Of a DNA stretch of 64,000 bases, positions 9,932 through 18,597 are shown one piece after another. The stretch is from Bombella apis (GTDB lineage Bacteria; Pseudomonadota; Alphaproteobacteria; Acetobacterales; Acetobacteraceae): the NCBI RefSeq assembly GCF_018221685.1, contig NZ_JAGJTM010000001.1, positions 218,501 through 282,500 of the forward strand. The letters are read 5' to 3'. Position 1 is the stretch's first letter, and each line of letters starts with the position of its first letter. The position numbers and the translations under genes are program-made. The notes under the pieces were generated by a model that was given only the letters and a program-made list of their open reading frames with translations, made no database searches and had not been told where the DNA came from.

Positions 9932-10063
9932 TGTTGTCTGGCTGTCCTTTCTTCCATTCCAGCTCCAGACTGGCTTGTCGCCATGAAGAAAGACCTTAGT
10001 TCATGTCCCTACGATCCCTTTTTTCTGTTTCTTCCAGAGGCGGAAAAGCCCTGAAATTCTCCT

Positions 10064-10690
10064 TCATCCCATTTTTGAAAAACGGCGCTCATTTTCCGGC
10101 TCAAAAGCCTCTTTTTTGGTCAGTGATTCAGTAGAAAACCCTTGAATTTCCTTGTCTCCACCAGTCAGGCTGGAGGAAATTCCAAGCCGTTCCTGTGCAA
10201 TCGGATGCGCCAGAAACGCTGCAACGATCTGGTTGCGGAGATCACCACTCCACAACTTCATCTGTGAGGCTGAAAAAGGCGCCTGAGCATTGACCGGCAG
10301 GGAGCCATCAAAAGCCCTGTCCAGCAGCGTACCACGCTGATCCGTGTCAAGAGAGGCATAATCCTGTCCAAAAAGGCCCCGGGCATACAGTTCCAGAGAG
10401 GCAAGACCATCTTCCCAGGCGGCCATATCTGTCGGCAGATCGGCAAAACGCCATCCATCTCCAGGCCCGGCGAGAGCCTGATCGATCATGACTGCCAGAT
10501 TGAGATGCAGCTCACCCAGAAGTGGTGCCTGTGGCAGAATGTCATCACAGACCAGCTCAAGAAGCTGAAAAGCCTCTGGGGAAAGATGTTTCCTCTGGCC
10601 CTGTTCCTGTTCCATTCTTTCGAGCAGGGCAGTGCGTGTCCGAGAGGATATGTGGTCTGACTGAAGAAAAGCGGGCAGGGTTCTGGTCAT
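10064..10690 (-). CDS. Gluconate 2-dehydrogenase subunit 3-like small subunit
   Basis: This 208-residue protein resembles the small gamma subunit that pairs with GMC catalytic subunits. Typical features are LSPEAFQLLELVCDDILPQA near residues 36-55 and the later FAAFL-like segment (NQIVAAFLAHPIAQERLG). AGGA eight bases upstream supports the start at 10690 rather than 10723. Family members usually carry a twin-arginine signal that exports the pair. This N-terminus (MTRTLPAFLQSDHISSRTRT) has none that I can see, suggesting a cytoplasmic complex or another targeting route. It lies upstream of the GMC gene on the same strand. Confidence 0.78.
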   Translation of the reverse strand: MTRTLPAFLQSDHISSRTRTALLERMEQEQGQRKHLSPEAFQLLELVCDDILPQAPLLGELHLNLAVMIDQALAGPGDGWRFADLPTDMAAWEDGLASLELYARGLFGQDYASLDTDQRGTLLDRAFDGSLPVNAQAPFSASQMKLWSGDLRNQIVAAFLAHPIAQERLGISSSLTGGDKEIQGFSTESLTKKEAFEPENERRFSKMG

Positions 10691-10736
10691 GAAAGGTTTC
10701 CTGCTGGAAAAGTGAAAAGACAAAGAGAAGGCTTTA

Positions 10737-10754
10737 CCCTATAGCCTCATAGGG
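10737..10754. promoter_or_regulatory. Inverted repeat between divergent subunit-3 and sucB genes
   Basis: CCCTAT and ATAGGG are separated by 6 bp and flanked by two AAGGCT direct repeats (near 10729 and 10762). The position between divergent starts suggests an operator, but no regulator is identified. Confidence 0.3.
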
Positions 10755-10841
10755 AGATATAAGGCTAATGAGAGGCCGGGTCTCTTCCGGGAGGTGGGAG
10801 GCCGGGACCATGTTTCAAGTTCTGGAAGGACAGGAGTCACG

Positions 10842-11960
10842 ATGACGGTTGAGATTAAAGTCCCTGTGCTTGGTGAAAGCCTGAAACAGGCAACCGTGAT
10901 GCGTTGGCTCAGACAGTCTGGCGATTACGTGAAGGCTGGTGAGACGGTTCTTGAGCTGGAAACGGACAAGGTCACGCTAGATGTGCCGGCTCCGGCAGCC
11001 GGGGCACTGAGCCATGATCTGCCGGAAGGAACGGATGTTGAGGTCGGGCAGGTCATTGCATTCGTGGATGATCAGGCAGCAGCCCCTGCGGTTGAGGAAA
11101 ACAGGCAGCAGGACAGCCAGGACGTGGTGCAGGATGTGACGGACCATGGTCCAGCTGCTTCAGCAGAGGGAGAGCAGCCCGTGGTGACGGGAGGAGCTGT
11201 CACTCATCCGGCTCCTGCTGTGGCTGAACCGGTGGCCTCCCTTCCCGAAGACAGGGGAACGGGGGAGCGGCGTGTGCCGATGAGCCGCCTGCGTCAGACC
11301 ATTGCCCGGAATCTCAAGGCAGCCCAGAACAGTGCCGCCATTCTGACAACGTTCAATGAAATTGACATGAGTGCCGTCAAGGCGCTGCGGAGCCAGTATC
11401 GGGAGCTGTTCGAGAAGAAGCATGAGGGGGCCCGTCTGGGGTTCATGTCGTTCTTTGCCCGTGCTGTCGTAGGGGCCCTGAAGGATTTTCCGGTGCTGAA
11501 TGCCCGGATTGAAGGACATGAGATCGTTTATCAGGATCATGTCAATCTGGGCATTGCCGTGGGGACGGAACGGGGGCTGGTCGTGCCCGTGCTGCGGAAG
11601 GCCGAGACACTTGGTTTTGCCGAGCTGGAGCGCCGCATTGCCGATTATGGCAAACGGGCTCGTAAGGGTGGCCTTGCCCTGAAAGAACTGGAAGGTGGCA
11701 GCTTTACCATCACCAATGGCGGGATTTTCGGGTCCCTGCTGTCCACGCCCATTCTCAATGCACCGCAGTCCGGTGTGCTGGGGATGCACGCCATCCAGGA
11801 CCGGCCCGTGGCCCGGGAGGGGCAGGTTGTCATCCGGCCCATGATGTATGTGGCCCTGTCCTATGATCATCGTCTGGTGGATGGACGGGAAGCGGTCAGT
11901 TTTCTTGTGAGGCTCAAGGAGCTGATCGAGGACCCCCGTCGCCTGCTGCTGGATATCTGA
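10842..11960 (+). CDS. sucB: Dihydrolipoyllysine-residue succinyltransferase (2-oxoglutarate dehydrogenase E2), short form
   Basis: E2 core enzyme that transfers a succinyl group to CoA. The N-terminal lipoyl domain (residues 1-77) has Lys43 in [11 protein letters not shown]. An Ala/Glu/Gln-rich linker (about 78-145) leads straight into the catalytic acyltransferase domain, with [15 protein letters not shown] and the active-site SYDHRLVDG (His343). The peripheral-subunit (E3) binding domain normally found between them is absent, and the protein is 372 residues where bacterial E2o proteins are usually about 400 or more. AGGAG six bases upstream fixes the start. sucA and lpd are not adjacent; a terminator follows directly. 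Confidence 0.9.
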   Translation: MTVEIKVPVLGESLKQATVMRWLRQSGDYVKAGETVLELETDKVTLDVPAPAAGALSHDLPEGTDVEVGQVIAFVDDQAAAPAVEENRQQDSQDVVQDVTDHGPAASAEGEQPVVTGGAVTHPAPAVAEPVASLPEDRGTGERRVPMSRLRQTIARNLKAAQNSAAILTTFNEIDMSAVKALRSQYRELFEKKHEGARLGFMSFFARAVVGALKDFPVLNARIEGHEIVYQDHVNLGIAVGTERGLVVPVLRKAETLGFAELERRIADYGKRARKGGLALKELEGGSFTITNGGIFGSLLSTPILNAPQSGVLGMHAIQDRPVAREGQVVIRPMMYVALSYDHRLVDGREAVSFLVRLKELIEDPRRLLLDI

Positions 11961-11975
11961 CAGGTATCAGGTACG

Positions 11976-12015
11976 AAAAAACCCCTCCGCCCATGATTTG
12001 GACGGAGGGGTTTTT
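11976..12015. terminator. Bidirectional terminator between sucB and the DUF3597 gene
   Basis: A hairpin with arms ACCCCTCCG / CGGAGGGGT is flanked by A-run and T-run on either side, serving the two converging genes. Confidence 0.88.
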
Positions 12016-12053
12016 CATCTGGTCAGTTACAGGGATACCGACCAGATATGGAC

Positions 12054-12434
12054 TCAGTGGCCCCAGCCAGCAGGGATCTTGCCGCCATTGTTGGCAAGCT
12101 CGGTATAGACCTGCTTGATGAGCCAGACATTCATCGTGGCCGTGTCGTTCTTGTCCCCGGTATAGTGCAGATCGTCAGCAAGACTCTGACGGGCCTGCAG
12201 GGAGCTGTCGAGGCCCAGGAGCTTGAGCAGATCGACGATGGATTCCTTGTAGTTCAGAGGCTGGCCAGCCTTGGCGGCCAGTTCCTTCAGAACGGCATCC
12301 ACATCCACCTGTGCGATGGACGGAGCCGCAGCACCGGCAGCTGGCTGTGCCGTATCCGCCGCCTTGGCAGAAGAGCCGAACAGGCTCGTGGCGAAGCTGG
12401 AAACCTTGGAAACGATGTCGTTGAAAAGACCCAT
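12054..12434 (-). CDS. DUF3597 family protein
   Basis: A 126-residue protein with an N-terminal amphipathic start (MGLFNDIVSKVSSFATSLFG), an Ala/Pro linker and a C-terminal conserved region. That region has DVDAVLKELAAKAGQPLNYKES, LLKLLGLDSSLQARQSLADDL and an ending in KIPAGWGH. This matches the DUF3597 family, reported from proteobacteria with a folded helical C-terminal domain and no assigned role. It is downstream of ahcY on the same strand, separated by an inverted repeat. Confidence 0.8.
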   Translation of the reverse strand: MGLFNDIVSKVSSFATSLFGSSAKAADTAQPAAGAAAPSIAQVDVDAVLKELAAKAGQPLNYKESIVDLLKLLGLDSSLQARQSLADDLHYTGDKNDTATMNVWLIKQVYTELANNGGKIPAGWGH

Positions 12435-12478
12435 GATATGTTCCTTCCCTGAAAGCAGGAATGACTGGTCGGTTATGA

Positions 12479-12504
12479 CCCTGCCATCGGAAATGATGGC
12501 AGGG
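12479..12504. repeat. Inverted repeat after ahcY
   Basis: Arms CCCTGCCATC / GATGGCAGGG enclose a 6-bp loop between ahcY and the DUF3597 gene. It lacks a T-tract on the minus strand, so it may stabilise the ahcY transcript end rather than terminate on its own. Confidence 0.45.
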
Positions 12505-12521
12505 AACAGTGACAGAAAGGA

Positions 12522-13820
12522 TCAGTAACGGTACAGGTCGTGCTTGAACGGCCCGTTGGGGGACACCCCGATATAATCCGCCTGAGCCTGTGTCATTCTG
12601 GAGAGCGTGGCGCCCACCTTTGCAAGATGGAGAGCGGCAACCTTTTCATCAAGGATTTTTGGCAGAGTATAAACTTTTCCTGCCTCATACTGGCCCGGTT
12701 TTGCATTCCAGAGTTCGATCTGTGCCAGCGTCTGGTTGGTGAAGGAGGCGGACATCACGAAGGACGGATGGCCTGTGGCGTTGCCCAGATTGACCAGACG
12801 GCCTTCGGAGAGAAGGATGAGGCGGCGGTTCGGGGCCAGCTCGATCTCATCAACCTGCGGCTTGATGTTGGTCCATTTGTGGTTGCGCAGGGCGGAGACC
12901 TGAATCTCGCTGTCAAAATGCCCGATATTGCAGACGATGGCCCGGTCCTTCATCTCACGCATATGTTCGATGGTGATGATGTCCTCGTTGCCGGTACAGG
13001 TCACGAAGATGTCGCCACGGGGAGCGGCATTTTCCATCGTGACGACCTCATAACCTTCCATGGCAGCCTGAAGGGCGCAGATCGGGTCAACTTCCGTCAC
13101 CAGCACGCGGCAGCCTGCGCTGCGGAGGGAAGCGGCAGAGCCTTTGCCCACGTCACCATAACCGGCCACAACAGCCACCTTGCCGGCCATCATGACATCG
13201 GTGCCACGGCGGATGGCATCCACGAGGCTCTCACGGCAGCCATAGAGGTTGTCGAACTTGGACTTGGTCACGCTGTCATTGACATTGATGGCCGGAACCT
13301 TGAGCAGCCCCTTGCGCTCCATGTCCCAGAGGCGATGCACGCCCGTCGTGGTTTCCTCGGAAATGCCACGGACCTCCTTGAGGAGCTCGGGGTATTTCTC
13401 ATGCATGAGGGTTGTCAGGTCACCACCATCATCAAGGATCATGTTGGGGGTCCAGCCATCCGGCCCCTTGATGGTCTGCTCGATGCACCAGATGAATTCT
13501 TCCTCGTTCATGCCCTTCCAGGCGAAAACGGGAATGTTGGCGGCGGCAATGGCGGCAGCTGCCTGGTCCTGGGTGGAGAATACGTTGCAGGAGGACCAGC
13601 GGACTGTGGCACCGAGGGCGATCAGCGTCTCGATCAGCACGGCGGTCTGGATGGTCATGTGCAGGCAGCCGGCAATCCGGGCACCCTTCAGCGGCTGGCT
13701 GGCGCCATATTCCTCGCGGAGGGCCATCAGGCCCGGCATTTCGCCCTCGGCAATGGAGATTTCCTTGCGGCCCCAGTCGGCCAGGGACATGTCACGAACC
13801 TTGTAGTCCTGCGTAGCCAT
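12522..13820 (-). CDS. ahcY: Adenosylhomocysteinase
   Basis: Cytoplasmic NAD-dependent enzyme (432 residues) that splits S-adenosylhomocysteine into adenosine and homocysteine, relieving inhibition of methyltransferases. Substrate-domain motifs [17 protein letters not shown] and [18 protein letters not shown] are present. The NAD loop [12 protein letters not shown] and the C-terminal [15 protein letters not shown] with the NAD-contacting Lys and Tyr are also clear. The frame is open to 13886, but [18 protein letters not shown] is the family start and has AAGGA eight bases upstream. Confidence 0.97.
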   Translation of the reverse strand: MATQDYKVRDMSLADWGRKEISIAEGEMPGLMALREEYGASQPLKGARIAGCLHMTIQTAVLIETLIALGATVRWSSCNVFSTQDQAAAAIAAANIPVFAWKGMNEEEFIWCIEQTIKGPDGWTPNMILDDGGDLTTLMHEKYPELLKEVRGISEETTTGVHRLWDMERKGLLKVPAINVNDSVTKSKFDNLYGCRESLVDAIRRGTDVMMAGKVAVVAGYGDVGKGSAASLRSAGCRVLVTEVDPICALQAAMEGYEVVTMENAAPRGDIFVTCTGNEDIITIEHMREMKDRAIVCNIGHFDSEIQVSALRNHKWTNIKPQVDEIELAPNRRLILLSEGRLVNLGNATGHPSFVMSASFTNQTLAQIELWNAKPGQYEAGKVYTLPKILDEKVAALHLAKVGATLSRMTQAQADYIGVSPNGPFKHDLYRY

Positions 13821-13905
13821 ATGTGTTTCCTTGGTTTTTGGCAGTTGATGATCATGGATGGAACAGCAGGCAGGCGAGGCCTCCATGCGGTTCCTGCACC
13901 GGGAA

Positions 13906-13934
13906 ACTATAGAGCCTTGCCGTAAGGCTGGAAA
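13906..13934 (-). promoter_or_regulatory. Candidate sigma70 promoter for ahcY
   Basis: On the minus strand TTTCCA (13934-13929) and TATAGT (13911-13906) are 17 bp apart; the spacer contains a hairpin AGCCTT-ACGGC-AAGGCT. It predicts a leader of about 80 nt. I looked for SAH or SAM riboswitch signatures in that leader and did not recognise one. Confidence 0.5.
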
Positions 13935-14178
13935 GAAGAACGGACCAACAGTTTTCCGTTACAAAATGGTGTCATCCATATTGCGTCCCATCGGGCAACG
14001 TGTCAGAGAACGGGCGGTATTCATGTGTCTGGAGCCTTGGCTCTTCCCGGTGCAAAGGGATGTCCTGCCGCCTTCAGTCCGGGCAGGAAAACTGTAATGG
14101 GGGGTGGCTGTGCCCGACAATACTGTTCCGAATTTTCCTTTTACAGTGCTTGACCCGTCCCTGAAGGAGGCCCACCCC
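13935..14178. other. Remainder of the ahcY / CorA-family divergent intergenic region
   Basis: Outside the ahcY promoter I see only an AAGGAGG ribosome site (14164-14170) for the transporter gene. A GTG/ATG-open frame from 14104 has no ribosome site and is not counted. Confidence 0.6.
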
Positions 14179-15192
14179 ATGGCCCGGATCAAGGGGCTTG
14201 TCTGGGCTGTCCGTGCCGTGCCGGGGCAGGGGATCATGCCGCTGGATGCCGAGGACGTGCAGCGTATCCTCCAGTCTCCCGGGGAAGAAGGCTATGAGGC
14301 GGCGTCCGGAGAGAATGGCTGGTGCTGGCTGCATTTCGATACGGTTCACAGTTCTGCCCGTACCCATGTGGGGCGGCTGCCGGGGATGCCGGAAGATGTG
14401 GGGACCATGCTGGCGGAAACGGATTACGGCATTGCCCTTGAAGCTGCCGATGATACGGTCTGGGGGGCCCTGCCCGCCTTTGACGATGCCCTGGCGGAGG
14501 AAGACCGGGAGATTTGTGCCTGGCGCTTTGCCATGCGGCAGAATATCCTGATCACGACACGGCGCACGCCCATTCCCGTACTGGGGTCGGCCTACCGGTC
14601 TCTCCAGACACAGGGGGTACCCCGCAATCCGGCTGGGGTGATAGACCGTGTCCTGCGGGATTTTACCGGGACGGTCCGCCGCCAGCTGGCCCAGCTTGAT
14701 GACGAGCTGGACAGGGCGGAAGATGTTCTGCTGGCCATTGTCCACGGGTCCGATCTTGGGCATCTTGGTGGTATCGTGGGTAAGGTGAGGCGCCGTTCGA
14801 CAGAGCTGCGGCGTGTTGTCATGCCGATCGACCGTGTCCTGCGGGATGAAGACCTCGAGCTGCCGGAATGGGCCGAGGATGACCTGCGGGACCGGGCTGA
14901 ACGGCAGATTCACGCAGCCCTTGACGATCTCATTGCCTTGCAGGATCGGGCCCGTTCCCTACAGGATGAGCTGGCTTCCAGCCAGGCGGAAGAAACAAAC
15001 CGCCGTCTGTGCATCGTGTCCATCGTGACGACCCTCATGCTGCCGGCCACGTTGGTCACGGGGTTCTTCGGCATGAATACGGGGGGCATGTTTCTGGCCT
15101 CTGGTGGGTTGGGGACCATTTTTGCTGGTGGGCTGTGTGTGGCTGCCATGGCCGTGACCTTCATTTTCATGAAAATGGCCCGACTGTTCTGA
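14179..15192 (+). CDS. CorA/ZntB-family divalent cation transporter
   Basis: Inner-membrane transporter of 337 residues. A long cytoplasmic domain (about 1-275) ends in a coiled-coil-rich helix (ALDDLIALQDRARSLQDELA). Two C-terminal transmembrane helices follow, the first ending in the signature GFFGMNTGG. The GMN loop defines the CorA superfamily; the overall layout (WCWLHFD near the start, short C-terminus) is closer to ZntB zinc transporters than to magnesium CorA. A strong AAGGAGG eight bases upstream fixes the start at 14179. The transported ion is inferred, not shown. Confidence 0.85.
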   Translation: MARIKGLVWAVRAVPGQGIMPLDAEDVQRILQSPGEEGYEAASGENGWCWLHFDTVHSSARTHVGRLPGMPEDVGTMLAETDYGIALEAADDTVWGALPAFDDALAEEDREICAWRFAMRQNILITTRRTPIPVLGSAYRSLQTQGVPRNPAGVIDRVLRDFTGTVRRQLAQLDDELDRAEDVLLAIVHGSDLGHLGGIVGKVRRRSTELRRVVMPIDRVLRDEDLELPEWAEDDLRDRAERQIHAALDDLIALQDRARSLQDELASSQAEETNRRLCIVSIVTTLMLPATLVTGFFGMNTGGMFLASGGLGTIFAGGLCVAAMAVTFIFMKMARLF

Positions 15193-15484
15193 GGAAGCTG
15201 ACTGGTCCTGCTGATAACTGAAATAAACAGGAATACGTTATTGCATATCATTCTCATAAACTGAGGTGATGTCTCTGTTCAATGACATTGATCAAATAGA
15301 ACTTCACATTATTTTTGAAGAAAGAGGGGATGGACACTGTCCGAAAACCTGCCTACTTTCCCTAATCGAGGGTTGATATCGGACTGGATCAGGACTGTTT
15401 ATTAGTGAAACAGGATCAATCATTTTCCTTTTCCTCCGGATGTTACCTATTTTCCATGGTCAGATAAAAGGTAGGAGTCCTTGA
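15193..15484 (+). promoter_or_regulatory. Catalase upstream region with palindromic site
   Basis: The gap is AT-rich. It contains a 19-bp inverted repeat CTGTTT-ATTAGTG-AAACAG (15395-15413) and a partial Fur-like half site (ATCATTCTC near 15247). No convincing OxyR motif was found. AGGAG lies nine bases before the katA ATG. Confidence 0.35.
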
Positions 15485-16924
15485 ATGTCTGATAAGAATA
15501 TCATTCGCACGACCGCTGGTGCCCCTTGGGTCAGCAACCAGGACAGCAAGTCTGCCGGTCCTCGCGGACCGCTTCTGCTGGAAAACTATCAGCTGATAGA
15601 GAAGCTCGCTCATCAGAACCGTGAGCGCATCCCAGAGCGTACCGTGCACGCCAAGGGCGTTGGTGCTCATGGAACGCTGACCATCACCAAGGACATCACG
15701 AAGTACAGCTGCGCATCCATCTTCTCCGAGGTCGGCAAGAAGACGGACATGTTCCTGCGTGCATCCACCGTGGCCGGTGAGCGTGGTGCTGCTGATGCCG
15801 AGCGTGACGTGCGTGGCTGGGCCCTGAAGTTCTACACGGATGACGGCAACTGGGACCTGGTGGGCAACAACACCCCGGTCTTCTTCATCCGTGATCCCAT
15901 CAAGTTCCCGGACTTCATCCATACGCAGAAGCGTCATCCCCGCACAAACCTGCGTTCCGCAACGGCAGCCTGGGACTTCTGGTCCCTCAGCCCGGAGAGC
16001 CTGCATCAGGTGACGATCCTGATGTCCGATCGTGGCATCCCCAAGGGCATCCGCAACATGAACGGGTATGGCAGCCACACCTATTCACTGTGGAATGCCA
16101 AGGGTGAGCGCTTCTGGGTGAAGTTCCACTTCAAGACCCAGCAGGGCCATGAGTTCTATACGACCGAGGAAGCTGCTGAGGTCGTGGCCAAGACCCGTGA
16201 GTCCACCCAGGAAGACCTGTACGAGAACATCGAGAAGGGGAACTTCCCCAAATGGACGTTCTACATCCAGGTGATGGAAGAGGAAGAGGCCGAGCGCATC
16301 AACTTCAACCCGTTTGACGTGACCAAGGTCTGGTCCCACAAGGACTATCCGCTGATCGAAGTCGGTGAGCTGGAGCTGAACCGCAACCCGGATGATTATT
16401 TCTCCGAGGTTGAGCAGGCTTCCTTCTCCCCGTCCAACATCGTGCCGGGCATCGGTTTCTCTCCGGACAAGATGCTTCAGGGCCGTATCTTCGCCTATGC
16501 GGATGCTCATCGCTACCGTGTCGGCACACATTACGAGTCCCTGCCGATCAACCGTCCGAAGTTCAAGGTGAAGAACTATCATCTTGATGGTGCCATGCGC
16601 TTTGATGAGCCGAAGCGTGGCGATGGCGACTTCTACGAGCCGAACTCCTTCGGTGGTCCGGTTGAAGACAAGGCTGCGATGGAGCCGCCGCTGCGCGTGA
16701 GCGGGGACGCCACCTACTACGATCACCGTAGCGATGGTGATGACTTTGCACAGCCGCGTGCTCTGTATCATCTCTTCGATGATGCCCAGAAACAGCGCCT
16801 GTACAACAACATTGCCGGTGCCATGGCTGGCGTGCCGCAGAACATCGTCGAGCGTCAGCTGGGTCTCTTCGAAAAGGTTGACCCGGCCTATGCTGAAGGT
16901 GTCCGCAAGGCACTGAAGGGCTGA
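15485..16924 (+). CDS. katA: Monofunctional heme catalase
   Basis: Converts hydrogen peroxide to water and oxygen. The 479-residue small-subunit catalase has distal His55 in [13 protein letters not shown], distal Asn128 in [12 protein letters not shown] and the proximal heme ligand Tyr338 in [14 protein letters not shown]. No signal peptide is seen, so it is cytoplasmic. A tandem hairpin terminator follows. Codon use is strongly biased toward C/G-ending optimal codons, as expected for a highly expressed gene. Confidence 0.97.
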   Translation: MSDKNIIRTTAGAPWVSNQDSKSAGPRGPLLLENYQLIEKLAHQNRERIPERTVHAKGVGAHGTLTITKDITKYSCASIFSEVGKKTDMFLRASTVAGERGAADAERDVRGWALKFYTDDGNWDLVGNNTPVFFIRDPIKFPDFIHTQKRHPRTNLRSATAAWDFWSLSPESLHQVTILMSDRGIPKGIRNMNGYGSHTYSLWNAKGERFWVKFHFKTQQGHEFYTTEEAAEVVAKTRESTQEDLYENIEKGNFPKWTFYIQVMEEEEAERINFNPFDVTKVWSHKDYPLIEVGELELNRNPDDYFSEVEQASFSPSNIVPGIGFSPDKMLQGRIFAYADAHRYRVGTHYESLPINRPKFKVKNYHLDGAMRFDEPKRGDGDFYEPNSFGGPVEDKAAMEPPLRVSGDATYYDHRSDGDDFAQPRALYHLFDDAQKQRLYNNIAGAMAGVPQNIVERQLGLFEKVDPAYAEGVRKALKG

Positions 16925-16942
16925 AACCGCTTTTCGCTTCCT

Positions 16943-17009
16943 CTTCCGGTATGACCGGAAGGGGAACAGTTAAAAGGCTCTCCGGATATCATGCCGGAGA
17001 GCCTTTTTT
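16943..17009. terminator. Tandem hairpins ending katA and the converging minus-strand gene
   Basis: A first hairpin CTTCCGGT-ATG-ACCGGAAG (16943-16961) is followed by AAGGCTCTCCGG / CCGGAGAGCCTT with an eight-base loop and six Ts (16972-17009). A-runs on the other side make the second one bidirectional. Confidence 0.9.
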
Positions 17010-17018
17010 CATGTCGGA

Positions 17019-17654
17019 TCAGTCTGCCCGGCGGAAGGTGAGATGGTCCTGCCCGAAGGAATGGGAGAGTTCCTGCCCCGGCGGAAGCCTGCCAAGCTGG
17101 ATGAGCGTCTCCAGATGGTCAGCCAGACATGTCGTGATGGGGCCGAGTGCCAGCCCGTGAGGTTTTTCCGAAAGGAAGGAGGCCGGGCCGATCATCGTGC
17201 CATCAGCTGTCCGGACGCTGGCCAGGCCCCGGTCAAAGAGCATGGCAAGTCCGAGCAGGGCCTCACCTGTCAGAGGCAGGAAATACCCCAGTGGGGTCAT
17301 TTTCGGTGCATCGAAATGAATCTCATGGAGATCGGTGCCAATGCTGATCCAACCCTGGTTGCCATCTACGCAACGCAGGGCGATGCTGTCCTGCAATGTG
17401 GAGAAAACGTCAATTTCCGGCAGGGGAAAGGGCAGGGACGCCTGTTTCCTGAAACGGGCCCGGATGGGGGAGGAAGCATAATTGCGCCGTGTCAGGGGGG
17501 ACTGTAGATGGAGGCTCAATCCTGGCACGGCCCGGGTATCAAAAAGCTGCCGGATGATCCTGTCATTGAGGGTATCATGGCCCAGCATCTGCCCTGTTGC
17601 ATCCAGCAGCCACAGGGGCGGAGAGGTGGTCTGGTCCGTGTGATCAGTGTTCAT
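17019..17654 (-). CDS. Hypothetical protein, 211 residues
   Basis: I do not recognise this family. The protein is acidic-to-neutral, without signal peptide or membrane helix, and has no cysteine cluster or nucleotide-binding loop. It has regular mixed hydrophobic patterning (for example PLTGEALLGLAMLFDRGLAS near residue 125-145), suggesting a folded soluble domain. GGGAG ten bases upstream supports the ATG at 17654. It ends nine bases before the katA terminator and stands alone, with a parS-like site just upstream of its start. Confidence 0.7.
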   Translation of the reverse strand: MNTDHTDQTTSPPLWLLDATGQMLGHDTLNDRIIRQLFDTRAVPGLSLHLQSPLTRRNYASSPIRARFRKQASLPFPLPEIDVFSTLQDSIALRCVDGNQGWISIGTDLHEIHFDAPKMTPLGYFLPLTGEALLGLAMLFDRGLASVRTADGTMIGPASFLSEKPHGLALGPITTCLADHLETLIQLGRLPPGQELSHSFGQDHLTFRRAD

Positions 17655-17693
17655 GCAATGTGGCTCCCTGCCCGGATTCCCTACAGGCTTATA

Positions 17694-17709
17694 TGTTTCA
17701 CGGGAAACA
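17694..17709. promoter_or_regulatory. parS-like centromere site 1
   Basis: TGTTTCACGGGAAACA matches the ParB-binding consensus TGTTTCACGTGAAACA at 15 of 16 positions (G replaces T at position 10). It is intergenic, between the 211-residue gene and the pirin gene, and about 16 kb from mnmG, next to which parAB is normally found. Confidence 0.65.
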
Positions 17710-17752
17710 TGCCAGATGGAACATCCTTCTTTCCGGGCAGGGAGCTGTCAGA

Positions 17753-18454
17753 TCATGATGTCGTATCTACCAGAATTATTTCCGAATCTTCCAGCGCTTC
17801 AAGCGTGATGGTGTCTTCCCCTGCAATGGCCGCCCCACTGCGTGCCGTGATGGTCTGCCCATTCAGCAGCAGGGTGCCTTTTGCAGGAACAAGATAACCC
17901 AGTCGGCCAGGTATGAAGGCGTAACTGGCCTGCTGTCCTTTCTGGAGGGAAAGCCCCAGAACACGGGCATCAGTATGGATGGGCAGGGCATCTTTGTCAT
18001 CGGCATGACCAGACGCCAGAACGGTGAACTGGCCTGTCTGCTCTCCTTTGGGGAAACGCCGTGTCGCCCAGGATGGTCCGTGCCCTTTGTCTGTCGGGAT
18101 GATCCATATCTGGAATATCTGTGTGGGGATGGGTTCATTGTTGTATTCGCTGTGGAAAATGCCCGTTCCAGCGGACATGACCTGCACATCTCCAGCCTCG
18201 GTCCGCCCCGTGTTGCCGAGACTGTCCCGGTGCGTGATGGCGCCCTGGCGGACATAGGTGATGATCTCCATGTCCCGGTGGGGATGGGTGTCAAACCCGG
18301 TGCCGGGGGCGATGGTATCATCATTCCAGACACGCAGGCGCCCCCAGCCCATGCGGTCATGATCCAGATAATGGGCGAAAGAGAAATGGTGCCGGGCATC
18401 CAGCCACCCATGTGAGGCATGGCCGAGCTGGTCAAAGGGGCGAATATCAATCAT
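17753..18454 (-). CDS. Pirin family protein (YhhW-like quercetinase type)
   Basis: Bicupin protein of 233 residues. The N-terminal cupin has the metal-binding pattern FDTHPHRDMEIITYV, with further ligands in GDVQVMSAGTGIFHSEYN. The C-terminal cupin (PAKGTLLLNGQTITARSG) is typical of pirins. Relatives such as E. coli YhhW show quercetin 2,3-dioxygenase activity; the natural substrate is unknown. It is divergent from a LysR-type regulator across 143 bp that contain a palindrome, a common pirin arrangement, so the regulator probably controls it. Confidence 0.87.
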   Translation of the reverse strand: MIDIRPFDQLGHASHGWLDARHHFSFAHYLDHDRMGWGRLRVWNDDTIAPGTGFDTHPHRDMEIITYVRQGAITHRDSLGNTGRTEAGDVQVMSAGTGIFHSEYNNEPIPTQIFQIWIIPTDKGHGPSWATRRFPKGEQTGQFTVLASGHADDKDALPIHTDARVLGLSLQKGQQASYAFIPGRLGYLVPAKGTLLLNGQTITARSGAAIAGEDTITLEALEDSEIILVDTTS

Positions 18455-18522
18455 GGTGTCATTCCTTGCTGGTTCAGCTCACCCACCATGTAAGGCGTGA
18501 AGAGAGCGGATCACACAGGCAT

Positions 18523-18541
18523 GAAAGAAAGACATTCTTTC
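18523..18541. promoter_or_regulatory. Candidate LysR operator between pirin and lysR genes
   Basis: GAAAGAA-AGACA-TTCTTTC is a perfect 7-5-7 inverted repeat of 19 bp, located 57 bp before the LysR start and 69 bp before the pirin start. Size and position fit a LysR-type binding site. Confidence 0.55.
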
Positions 18542-18597
18542 CATATTTTGCATCATGACCTGTCAGCAGCCAGAGGCTGGCAGGAGGGGACGGAATT

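Larger units (their letters stand above)
9627..10063. other. Candidate chromosomal replication origin region (gene-free, 437 bp)
   Basis: This gap splits two genes expected to be an operon. It holds 11 GTAC tetramers in about 208 bp and two identical TTGTACACA 9-mers (9751-9759, 9822-9830), each 7/9 to the DnaA box TTATCCACA. It also has TGTGGAAAA (9767-9775), whose reverse complement TTTTCCACA is 8/9, GTTTCCACA (9875-9883, 7/9), and an AT-rich palindrome (9893-9931). In several alphaproteobacteria oriC lies on the far side of rho from mnmE-mnmG-parAB, which is this position. Two parS-like sites lie 8-11 kb away. The oriC call is inference; a complex operator for the GMC gene is the main alternative. 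Only ORFs of 20-23 codons were seen on the minus strand. Confidence 0.4.

Noticed and set aside
13821..13905. Possible SAH/SAM riboswitch in the ahcY leader
   Set aside because: The leader is only about 80 nt and I could not match the conserved core of any SAH or SAM riboswitch class.
12540..13925. 461-codon plus-strand open frame
   Set aside because: Antisense to ahcY.
15395..15413. CTGTTTATTAGTGAAACAG considered as a third parS
   Set aside because: Central spacing is one base too long and the core CACGTG is missing; kept only as a possible regulator site for katA.
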